Made by a program: the position numbers and the translations under genes. Positions 16,813-24,673 of a stretch of DNA of 64,000 nucleotides are shown in pieces (the first letter of the stretch is position 1; each line of letters opens with the position of its first letter). Under the pieces are notes generated by a model that saw nothing but the letters and a program-made list of their open reading frames with translations, did no database searches and was not told where the DNA came from. The DNA is taken from positions 5,771,524-5,835,523 of the forward strand of contig CP036434.1 of assembly GCA_007751475.1 (NCBI GenBank), read 5' to 3'. This DNA comes from Saltatorellus ferox. Lineage in GTDB: Bacteria > Planctomycetota > UBA1135 > GCA-002686595.

Positions 16813-18456
16813 ATGCGAACATCTCCCTCCAGTGTGCCAACTGCCGACAGCCTCACTCCACTCCCCAGGACTCCACTCTTGGGCGGCTGGTGGCTCTTCG
16901 TGCCGCTGCTCGCCTGGGCGGCCTTCCGGGGCTGGTGGGCGCCGGACGAACCTCGCTACGCCCAGATCGCGCGCGAGTGCTGGGACCGCGGGGAGTGGCT
17001 GGTGCTCCACATCTGCGGGGATATCTATCCGGACAAGCCGCCGCTCGTCTACTGGATCGCGGGCGTGTTCGGGCGCTTCAGCGACTGGTCGGAGTTCGCG
17101 ATGCGGATCCCTTCGCTCCTGGCGACGCTCGGATCCGTGCTCCTGGCGCAGCGGATGGCGCGGAGGCTCTTCGGCGAGGCGGCGGCGCGCTGGGTCGTTC
17201 CGCTCTACCTCGGGACGGCGATGCTCCTGGAGATCGGCGGCCGGCTCCAGCTCGACCCGATCCTCTCGTTCTTCACGTTCCTGGCGGCGGAGCGGCTGAC
17301 GGCCGCCACCGAGCCCTCGGGTTCCCGGGCCGCGGTCAGCGGGCTGGCGCTGGGGCTCGGGGCGCTTTCGAAGGGTCCCGTGGCCTGGCTCCACGGCGGT
17401 TTCGCGCTGGTCGCGGCGCGACTCGCGCTCCCGAAAGGCCAGCGAACGGGCATCCGGGGCCTCCACTGGGTCTTCATCGTGTTGCTCGCGATCGCACCCG
17501 CGCTCCTCTGGGCGATCTTCGCGAGCCTGTCCGAGCCGATCCTCGCCGATCACCTCTTCTTCGGCCAGCACCTCGGGCGCCTGTCCGAGAAGGCGCCCCA
17601 CGAGGGGCCGCCGTGGCAGCATCTTTTGGAGATGCCCGTGCTGCTCCTGCCGACGACACCCCTTGTGATCCTCGCCCTGTGGCGGGCCTGGCGCACGCGC
17701 AGCGACGGAGAGCCCGCGTCCCGGAACCTCCGCTTCCTGGCGCTCTGGTTCGCGTTCACGTTCCTCGTGTTCAGCATCATGCCGCCGAAGCGGCCGCTCT
17801 ACCTGCTGCCGATCTACCCGGTGGCGGCGCTGCTGGCGGCCCAGGAACTGAGCCTCCGATGGCAGCAGGGCGCGTGGCGGCGCTGGATCGTCCGGGTCCC
17901 GGCGGGTCTCTTGCTCTTCCTCGGCGTCGCGGTCGGCCTCGCGCTGATCGGGGCCCGGATCCCCGCGGTCCTGGAGAAGGCGCCGAAGCTGGATCAGGTC
18001 CTCCCCTACGGCCTCGCAGGCGCGGCGCTTTCGCTCACGCTGATCGTGTTCTCGTGGCTGGCGTGGCGGAGGAGCGATAGCCCGCGCGGCATGGATCACC
18101 TCGTGCAGGCGCTGGGCCTGACGTTCCTCGCCGCCGGATTCTTCGTCGCCCCTGTCCTGGACGAGATCAAGTCGGCCCGCTCCCTGGCGCTCGAGATCGC
18201 CGCGCTACCCCAGAAGCCCGAAGCGATCCCGGTACGCGGCGTCCAGCCGGAGGGCTACCGTTACTACGGCCGCGTCCCCACCGTCCGTTCGGGCGATCTG
18301 ATCGAGGCGCTGAACCGCGACGGCGACCAGTTCCTCGCGCTCGTGGAGACCCGCCAGTACCAGACGCTGAGCCCCGAGGTCCAGGAGCGGACGGTCGAGC
18401 TGCTGCGGGGCCGGGTCGGCTCGCGCGAGGTCATCGTGCTGGGCGCGAAGCCCTGA
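16813..18456 (+). CDS. GT39-like integral membrane glycosyltransferase (ArnT type)
   Basis: A 547-residue multi-pass membrane protein of the ArnT/PMT-like GT-C fold, expected to transfer a sugar from a polyprenyl phosphate donor to a lipid or protein outside the cytoplasmic membrane. Diagnostic N-terminal motifs: APDEPRYAQIARE near 45-57 with the catalytic acidic residues, and YPDKPPLVYW near 75-85. About ten hydrophobic segments follow and a soluble C-terminal part of about 100 residues closes it. The start at 16813 avoids overlap with the divergent GT2 start at 16754. With the GT2 and LAB_N genes it forms a plausible envelope-glycosylation set. Confidence 0.85.
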   Translation: MRTSPSSVPTADSLTPLPRTPLLGGWWLFVPLLAWAAFRGWWAPDEPRYAQIARECWDRGEWLVLHICGDIYPDKPPLVYWIAGVFGRFSDWSEFAMRIPSLLATLGSVLLAQRMARRLFGEAAARWVVPLYLGTAMLLEIGGRLQLDPILSFFTFLAAERLTAATEPSGSRAAVSGLALGLGALSKGPVAWLHGGFALVAARLALPKGQRTGIRGLHWVFIVLLAIAPALLWAIFASLSEPILADHLFFGQHLGRLSEKAPHEGPPWQHLLEMPVLLLPTTPLVILALWRAWRTRSDGEPASRNLRFLALWFAFTFLVFSIMPPKRPLYLLPIYPVAALLAAQELSLRWQQGAWRRWIVRVPAGLLLFLGVAVGLALIGARIPAVLEKAPKLDQVLPYGLAGAALSLTLIVFSWLAWRRSDSPRGMDHLVQALGLTFLAAGFFVAPVLDEIKSARSLALEIAALPQKPEAIPVRGVQPEGYRYYGRVPTVRSGDLIEALNRDGDQFLALVETRQYQTLSPEVQERTVELLRGRVGSREVIVLGAKP

Positions 18457-18458
18457 GT

Positions 18459-19130
18459 TCACTGCCCGGCGAGACCGCCGGGCCAGTGGGCCGCCAGGAG
18501 CCTTCGCGTGCGCGGGGCTCCGCCGGACCGGGCCGCGAGCGCAGCCTGGAGGTCAGGCAGGGCGCTCGCGTCGTCCACGTCGAACTCCTCCTCGAGTTCG
18601 ACGACACGGAGGCGCGCGCTGGCGCAGCGCTCCAGCGTGGAGGTGTGGACCCTGTCCGTGCTCCAAGGGATGTCGTGGAAGACCTCGGGATGCTGCCCCC
18701 TCATTCCCAGCAGGTAGTAACCGCCGTCCCTCGCAGGCCCGAGGCAGACGTCCGCGTCATCGAGTGCGGCGAAGGCCCGCGCCACCACGTCGCGGGCCAG
18801 GTGCGGCGTATCGGTTCCGATCAAGACGCAGCGATCGGCGCCTCGCCTCGCGCCTTCCTGGATCGCCTTTCTCATGCGATCCCCGAGATTGCCGTCGGGC
18901 TGGCACCAGCGCTCGGCCCACGGAACGTACTCCTTGAACCATGAGACGGCGTCCGCGGGTGCGAACGCCACCATCGTCGGAACCCCGCTCGACTTCGCGA
19001 GCGCGAGCGTATCGAGGACGAAGGCCTCGGCCAGGGCCTGCGCGAGGTCAGCTCCGATCTCCGCGGCCAGTCGGGTCTTCGCGTAGCCGGAGCGAGGCTC
19101 CTTCGCCATCACGATCAATCGGTCGTTCAA
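18459..19130 (-). CDS. DUF2064/TIGR04282 family glycosyltransferase (arsenosugar-associated type)
   Basis: A 223-residue GT-A-like protein with LIVMAKEPRSGYAKTRLA at the N terminus (nucleotide-sugar binding), CVLIGTDTPHL near 112, and CLGPARDGGYYLLGM near 135, all typical of DUF2064 (TIGR04282), a family named for arsenosugar gene clusters but more widely spread. The gene is convergent with the GT39 gene, 2 bp apart. The arsM at 13408 is the only other arsenic-linked gene in the window; the radical SAM enzyme ArsS is not here. Substrate unproven. Confidence 0.85.
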   Translation of the reverse strand: MNDRLIVMAKEPRSGYAKTRLAAEIGADLAQALAEAFVLDTLALAKSSGVPTMVAFAPADAVSWFKEYVPWAERWCQPDGNLGDRMRKAIQEGARRGADRCVLIGTDTPHLARDVVARAFAALDDADVCLGPARDGGYYLLGMRGQHPEVFHDIPWSTDRVHTSTLERCASARLRVVELEEEFDVDDASALPDLQAALAARSGGAPRTRRLLAAHWPGGLAGQ

Positions 19131-19414
19131 AGTGCGTGGCCCTCGGAGAGGGGTCTGTGGGTGGAGAGGCGAGTCATGACGGAAGCATCTTACGACGGTT
19201 AACCCTCATTTTGATCCTACTCGGCCGCAGGCGCGCCGGTTGTGAACGCTCGATCGCCGCGGGCGGCTCCCCGTTCACCGAGCGGTAATGAACCAAAGAG
19301 CCGACGGCCGATTCTTCCCACTCGTCGTCGAGCATCGACAGACGAGGTCCCTCGAGCCGCGGATGGCGGCTTGGCCGGGTCCTACCTCCTCGACCATCCA
19401 TTCCCCCAGCATCC

Positions 19415-20551
19415 ATGAGATTCCCGTCCGCGTCGGTCGTCCTACTGGCCTCCCTTTGCCTCGCATCGACGGCTTGCAAGCAAGATCATGGGGAGGAGCA
19501 TGAAGGAGAGCACGAGGTCGCCCACACCGTCGTCGTGACCACTCCCGTGGCCAAGAGCGTCGTGGCGACGAAGAAGTACGTCTCCCAGATTCACTCGCAG
19601 CGGCACATCGAACTCCGCGCCCTCGAGCGCGGCTACCTCGAGGAGGTCCTCGTGGACGAGGGCCAGTCGGTGAAGAAGGGGCAGCTGATGTTCAAGCTCC
19701 TCCCCGTCGTCTTCAAAGCGAAGCTCCACGGTGATGAGGCGGAGCTGCAGCGCGTGGAGATCACGCTGAAGAACACCGAAAAGCTCTTCGAGCAGAAGGT
19801 CGTTTCGGATCAGGAACTCGCGCTCGTTCGGACGGAGCTGGAGAAGGCGAAGGCCCAGGTGGAGCTGGCGACGGCCGAGCTCTCGTTCACGGAGATCCGC
19901 GCTCCCTTCGACGGCATCATCGATCGCCAGTACGAGCAGCAGGGAAGCCTGACCGAGGAGGGAGACATGCTGACGACGGTGTCCGACAACAGCGTGATGT
20001 GGGTGTACTTCAACGTTCCGGAGGCGGACTACCTCGACTTCAGGGTCATCCCGGGCGCCGTGGACCCGGACCATCAGCAGAGGCTCACGCTCCCGAACAC
20101 GCAGATCGAGCTCCAGCTCGCGAGCGGCCGGCTCTTCGACCAGACCGCCGACCAGACCGTCACGGTCGAGTCCACGTTCGACAACGAGACCGGCAACATC
20201 CAGTTCCGGGCCGACTTCCCGAATCCCGATGGACTGCTTCGTCACGGGCAGACGGGCACGCTGCTGATCCACCGAACGCTGGAGGACGCCGTCGTCATCC
20301 CGCAGCGGTCGACCTTCGAGATTCTCGACAAGCAGTACGTGTACGTGATCGACGAGGACGGGCATGCACATCAGCGCAGGATCACCACCTCCCACGAGAT
20401 GGACGATGTCTTCGTCATCGACAGCGGCCTCGAAGGCCACGAGAAGATCGTCCTCGATGGTGTCCGACAGGTCCACGACGGTGAACACGTGGAGTTCGAG
20501 TTCCGTGACCCCGAAGTGGTCCTTGGCCAGCTGAAACACCGCGCGGAATAG
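19415..20551 (+). CDS. RND efflux periplasmic adaptor (HlyD/MFP family)
   Basis: A 378-residue membrane fusion protein that would bridge the RND pump to an outer-membrane channel. The N terminus resembles a lipoprotein signal, ending in CLASTAC with Cys22 as the likely lipidated residue. A short acidic/His stretch (HGEEHEGEHEVAH) follows. Then come the barrel-sandwich half (YLEEVLVDEGQSVKKGQLMFKL), a coiled-coil hairpin (about 110-155), the second half (EIRAPFDGIIDR), a beta-barrel domain and a membrane-proximal domain (VVIPQRSTFEIL, YVYVIDEDG). It is 55 bp upstream of the pump gene and certainly co-transcribed. No TolC-like gene is in the window. Confidence 0.9.
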   Translation: MRFPSASVVLLASLCLASTACKQDHGEEHEGEHEVAHTVVVTTPVAKSVVATKKYVSQIHSQRHIELRALERGYLEEVLVDEGQSVKKGQLMFKLLPVVFKAKLHGDEAELQRVEITLKNTEKLFEQKVVSDQELALVRTELEKAKAQVELATAELSFTEIRAPFDGIIDRQYEQQGSLTEEGDMLTTVSDNSVMWVYFNVPEADYLDFRVIPGAVDPDHQQRLTLPNTQIELQLASGRLFDQTADQTVTVESTFDNETGNIQFRADFPNPDGLLRHGQTGTLLIHRTLEDAVVIPQRSTFEILDKQYVYVIDEDGHAHQRRITTSHEMDDVFVIDSGLEGHEKIVLDGVRQVHDGEHVEFEFRDPEVVLGQLKHRAE

Positions 20552-20606
20552 CGGGCAGCGAGACCCTCCAGCAGGTCGTTTCCTCTACACGACTCCCCTA
20601 GCCAGC

Positions 20607-23600
20607 ATGTTCACCAAGATTCTCACGCGGCCAGCCCTCGCGCTCGTTACCGCCATCATCATTCTGTTCCTGGGGGGCCTCGGGATCGGGACCCTTCCGA
20701 TCTCGCAGTTCCCCAACGTCGCGCCGCCGACGGTCTACGTCTCGATCGCGTACCCAGGGGCCAGCGCGAACGTGTTGATCGACTCGGTCATCATTCCGCT
20801 GGAGCAGTCAATCAACGGCGTGCAGAACATGCGCTACATGGTCTCCGACGCAACGAGCGCAGGAGAGGCCACGATCCGCGTGTTCTTCGAGCCGGGAACC
20901 GACCCGAACATCAACGTCGTCAACGTTCAGAACCGGGTCAACATCATGCTGAGCAGGCTACCACCGCTGGTGGTACGCGAGGGCATCCTGGTCAGCCAGG
21001 TCGTGCCCAGCATGCTCATGTACCTGAACCTGTACAGCACGGACGCGAACACGGACCAGAAGGACCTGTTCAACTACGCGAACGTGTACATCATGCCGGT
21101 CCTCAAGCGGATTCAGGGCATGGGCATCCCGACGAACCTCGGAAACCGCAGCTTCGCGATGCGCGTGTGGCTGAACCCCGAGCGCATGCGGGCGTACGAC
21201 ATCTCGGTCCAGGACGTCATGGACGCACTGGCGGAGCAGAGCATCATCGGTTCACCCGGTCGACTCGGTCAGGCGACAGGCATGACCTCGCAGTCGAAGG
21301 AGTACGTTCTGACCTACCAGGGGCGATACAACAAGGCGGAGCAGTACGGCGAGATCATTCTCCGAGCCAAGCCGGACGGCGAGATCCTCCGACTCAAGGA
21401 CGTCTGCGTGCCGCCGAAGTCGCACTCGCCGACGCCGGGGTCGAGCGTTGCACTGGGCGATGAGTCCGGCTCCCCCGGCGAGGCGGCGGCGGACGACAGG
21501 GAGTCCGCTGACGTGGAGCACGCGGGTATCGAACTGGGGTCCGAGTTCTTCGACATCTACTCGGACGTCGACGGCCACCCCGCGGCCTCCGTGGTGCTCA
21601 AGCAGGCGCCCGGTTCCAACGCGGCCGAGGTGATCGAGGAGGTGAAGCGGACGCTCGAGGAGCTGAAGCCGTCCTTCCCGCCAGGCATGGACTACGAGAT
21701 CGCCTACGACGTATCCAAGTTCGTGGACGCCTCGATCGAGAAGGTGCTCCACACGCTGCTCGAGGCCTTCATCCTGGTCTCGCTGGTGGTCTTCATGTTC
21801 CTCGGCGATCTGCGTTCGACGCTGATCCCGACGCTGGCGGTGCCCGTGTCCCTGATCGGCACGTTCTTCGTCCTGAGCGTGATGGGCTTCTCCATCAACC
21901 TGATCACGCTCTTCGCGATGGTGCTCGCGATCGGGGTCGTCGTCGACGACGCCATCGTGGTGGTCGAGGCCGTGCACGCGAAGATGGCCGAGAAGCACCT
22001 ATCGCCGTATCGAGCGACCATGGAGGTTCTGCACGAGATCAGCGGGGCCATCATCGCGATCACGCTGGTGATGACGTCCGTGTTCGTGCCGGTGACGTTC
22101 GTCCCCGGGCCGGTCGGGGTGTTCTACCGGCAGTTCGGCGTCACGATGGCCACGGCCATCATTCTCTCCGGCGTGGTCGCGCTGACGCTGACCCCGGTTC
22201 TGTGCGCCATGATTCTCAAGCCGCATGACCATGGAGAGGCGGGCGAGAGCGGCACGGTGCCGGCGAAGGAGCACGTTCGGAAGAGCCGGGCGCGCAAGAT
22301 CGCAGCGTACCTCCTGGTCGGACTGCCCATCCTGGCGGGTCTCACCTACCTCGCCTACCTCCTGTGGGGTCCCCTCGGCTTCCTTCTGGTTCTCGCTCCG
22401 TTCGTGCAGCCCGCCTTCAGCCGAGCGATCGATGGCGTCACGAATCTCTATGCAGGGATCCTGAAGCCGATCGTCACGCGCCGCGTCCTGACGCTGGCCG
22501 TCATTGGAGCCTTCGTCTTCGGCATCGTCGCGGTCAACACGCGAATGGCCAGCGGCTTCATTCCCGGCGAGGACCAGGGCATCATCTACGCCGTCCTCCA
22601 GACGCCCCCGGGTTCCACGCTGGAGTACACCAACGCCAAGTCCCAGGAGCTGGAGAAGATTGCCAAGAGCATCGAGGGCGTGACCTCTGTGACCTCGGTC
22701 GCGGGGTACGAGGTGCTGACGGAAGGCCGAGGCTCGAACGCGGGCACCGCGATCATCAACCTGAAGTCCTGGTCGGATCGCGAGATGACGGCCGCCGAGA
22801 TCATCGAAGAGCTCGAGGTGGAGACCCAGCGGATCAGCGACGTGAAGCTGGAGTTCTTCGAGCCGCCCGCCATCCCCGGCTTCGGTGCCGCGGGCGGAAT
22901 CTCGGTTCGCGTGCTCGACAAGACCCAGTCCAGTGTCGCCGACTACCAGCGGCTCGGGGAAGTGAACGATCAGTTCATGGAGGCCCTGGAGGAGCGGAAG
23001 GAGATCAAGAACCTGTTCACGTTCTTCGCCTCCGACTATCCGCAGTACGAACTCGTCATCAACAACGATATTGCCATGCAGAAGGGCGTATCGATCGACA
23101 ACGCGCTCGAGAACCTGAACATTCTCATCGGCAGCACCTACGAGCAGGGCTTCATCCTCTTCAACCAGTTCTACAAGGTGTACGTCCAGGCGTGGCCGCA
23201 GTTCCGCCGGATGCCCCAGGACCTCGACGACCTGTTCGTCAAGAACGACGCGGGCTCGATGGTCCCCTACAGCGCCTTCATGGAGGTCAAGAAGCAGCAG
23301 GGGCTGAACGAGATCACCCGCTACAACCTCTACCCGTCCGCCGCCATCCAGGGCGTGCCCGCAAGGGGCTATTCGAGTGGTCAGGCCATCCAGGCGATTC
23401 AAGAGGTCGCCGACGAGGTGTTGCCACCGGGCTATGAACTCGGCTGGGAAGGCCTTTCGTGGGACGAGGCGAAGCAGGGCAACGCGTCGCTCTACATCTT
23501 CTTCGTCGTCGTCGCATTCGTGTACCTGGTGCTCGTGGGCCAGTACGAGAGCTTCTTGATTCCGCTGGCCGTGATCCTGTCGCTGCCCATCGGTGTATTC

Positions 23601-24032
23601 GGGGCGTTCCTGTTCCTGCAGGCGGTGGGACTGGCGAACGACGTGTGGGCCCAGCTCGGGCTCATCATGCTGGTCGGGCTTCTGGGCAAGAACGCGATCC
23701 TGATCGTCGAGTTCGCGGTGCAGCTGCGTCGGGAAGGACTCTCCCTCAAGGAGGCGGCGATCGAGGGCGGCAAGGTTCGATTCCGGCCGATTCAGATGAC
23801 GTCGTTCGCTTTCGTGGCCGGGCTCATTCCGCTGGTCGTCGCCACGGGTGCTGGCGCGATCGGCAACCGGACGATCGGGACGGCGGGCGTCGGCGGCATG
23901 CTGTTCGGCACCATCATCGGCGTGCTGGTCATTCCTGGCCTCTACTACGTGTTCGGGAAGATGTCCGACGGGAAGAAGCTTCTCCGCGACGAGACCGACG
24001 AGCCGTTCAGCGAGCTGTTCGAGCACAAGTAG
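20607..24032 (+). CDS. RND multidrug efflux pump, inner-membrane subunit (HAE1 family)
   Basis: A 1141-residue proton-driven pump of the AcrB/HAE1 family, about 90 residues longer than AcrB. The N terminus (FTKILTRPALALVTAIIILFLGG, PISQFPNVAPPTVYVSIAYPGA) and the proton-relay Asp pair in GVVVDDAIVVVEAVH, the Lys in GLLGKNAILIVEF and the FIPGEDQG motif are intact. Two insertions account for the length: about 40 polar residues after LKDVC (near 21409-21530), and about 60 residues after the TM6 region containing two extra hydrophobic stretches (near 22221-22440). Together with the adaptor it needs a separate outer-membrane factor. Substrate unknown. Confidence 0.9.
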   Translation: MFTKILTRPALALVTAIIILFLGGLGIGTLPISQFPNVAPPTVYVSIAYPGASANVLIDSVIIPLEQSINGVQNMRYMVSDATSAGEATIRVFFEPGTDPNINVVNVQNRVNIMLSRLPPLVVREGILVSQVVPSMLMYLNLYSTDANTDQKDLFNYANVYIMPVLKRIQGMGIPTNLGNRSFAMRVWLNPERMRAYDISVQDVMDALAEQSIIGSPGRLGQATGMTSQSKEYVLTYQGRYNKAEQYGEIILRAKPDGEILRLKDVCVPPKSHSPTPGSSVALGDESGSPGEAAADDRESADVEHAGIELGSEFFDIYSDVDGHPAASVVLKQAPGSNAAEVIEEVKRTLEELKPSFPPGMDYEIAYDVSKFVDASIEKVLHTLLEAFILVSLVVFMFLGDLRSTLIPTLAVPVSLIGTFFVLSVMGFSINLITLFAMVLAIGVVVDDAIVVVEAVHAKMAEKHLSPYRATMEVLHEISGAIIAITLVMTSVFVPVTFVPGPVGVFYRQFGVTMATAIILSGVVALTLTPVLCAMILKPHDHGEAGESGTVPAKEHVRKSRARKIAAYLLVGLPILAGLTYLAYLLWGPLGFLLVLAPFVQPAFSRAIDGVTNLYAGILKPIVTRRVLTLAVIGAFVFGIVAVNTRMASGFIPGEDQGIIYAVLQTPPGSTLEYTNAKSQELEKIAKSIEGVTSVTSVAGYEVLTEGRGSNAGTAIINLKSWSDREMTAAEIIEELEVETQRISDVKLEFFEPPAIPGFGAAGGISVRVLDKTQSSVADYQRLGEVNDQFMEALEERKEIKNLFTFFASDYPQYELVINNDIAMQKGVSIDNALENLNILIGSTYEQGFILFNQFYKVYVQAWPQFRRMPQDLDDLFVKNDAGSMVPYSAFMEVKKQQGLNEITRYNLYPSAAIQGVPARGYSSGQAIQAIQEVADEVLPPGYELGWEGLSWDEAKQGNASLYIFFVVVAFVYLVLVGQYESFLIPLAVILSLPIGVFGAFLFLQAVGLANDVWAQLGLIMLVGLLGKNAILIVEFAVQLRREGLSLKEAAIEGGKVRFRPIQMTSFAFVAGLIPLVVATGAGAIGNRTIGTAGVGGMLFGTIIGVLVIPGLYYVFGKMSDGKKLLRDETDEPFSELFEHK

Positions 24033-24673
24033 CGCGGGATGGTTCGGTCGGCGTATCATTTCATGATTCGCTGACGTGGCTCGGGGCGGCCGGGACAAGG
24101 GTCGGGTGAGGATGAACACCATGAACCACCTGCCCCACCACCCCGTCGCCACGGGCCGAACCCTGGCCGGGGCGGAAGTCGCGCTCAAGCGTGGAGCGGC
24201 CCGAACGGTGTCGCTGGCCGACGGTCGGGCAAGCGACGTCGAGGCCCTCGCCAATAGCGCCCATCTCCAGGGCTGGCCAAGCGACTTCGCAACCAGGTTC
24301 CACCCCAAATCCGTCAACGGCCTTCCCCCCACGGCCAATCTCCCATGAACGAACACTCTCTCCCACGCCGCGCCAACCGACACAAACGGACCAGGTGCAG
24401 TTGTTCCGGAACAACTGCACCTGGTCCGTTTGTATCGGAACGGATGCACCTGGTCCGTTTGTGTCGGTTGAGGCGTTGGCGTCGACTTTTTTCTTGGCGC
24501 GGCGCCTGGACTCGGCGCATGGGGGGGGCTCATTTGAGGGCTTCTAGCCGGACCACCTGGAAGAGCTCGTGTCGTGATGGAAGTCCTACGAGTAGCAGGT
24601 CAAATACGGAGATCCTGGAGGAATGGACCTTCCCTCACCCCTCGATGGAGCCCAGCAACCGCTCAGAAGGCCA
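24033..24673. other. Gene-free region between RND pump and TPR protein
   Basis: In 641 bp I support no gene. 24060-24350 has open frames on both strands without recognisable protein features. 24374-24470 holds the palindromic element listed separately. 24490-24650 is lower in GC, with a T6 run after the element and a G8 run. Terminators for both flanking genes are expected here. Confidence 0.5.
24374..24470. repeat. Compound palindromic repeat element
   Basis: A 52-bp perfect palindrome (24382-24433, centre between 24407 and 24408) is overlapped by a 26-bp perfect inverted repeat, 24374-24399 with 24445-24470. The right half is also a direct repeat: a 23-base unit at 24416-24438 and again at 24445-24467, 29 bp apart, with one mismatch. 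The core TGCACCTGGTCCGTTTGT thus appears once in one orientation and twice in the other. A T6 run follows about 16 bp later on the plus strand. It could fold into two alternative hairpins, and resembles REP-type elements in layout. No transposase is nearby. Confidence 0.9.

Noticed and set aside
24374..24470. Palindromic repeat considered as a CRISPR array
   Set aside because: Only three core copies in mixed orientation, no regular unique spacers and no cas genes.
21999..24533. 844-residue minus-strand open frame opposite the RND pump
   Set aside because: Composition is His/Arg/Asp-rich without domains and it runs across the conserved pump gene and the palindromic element; a GC artefact.
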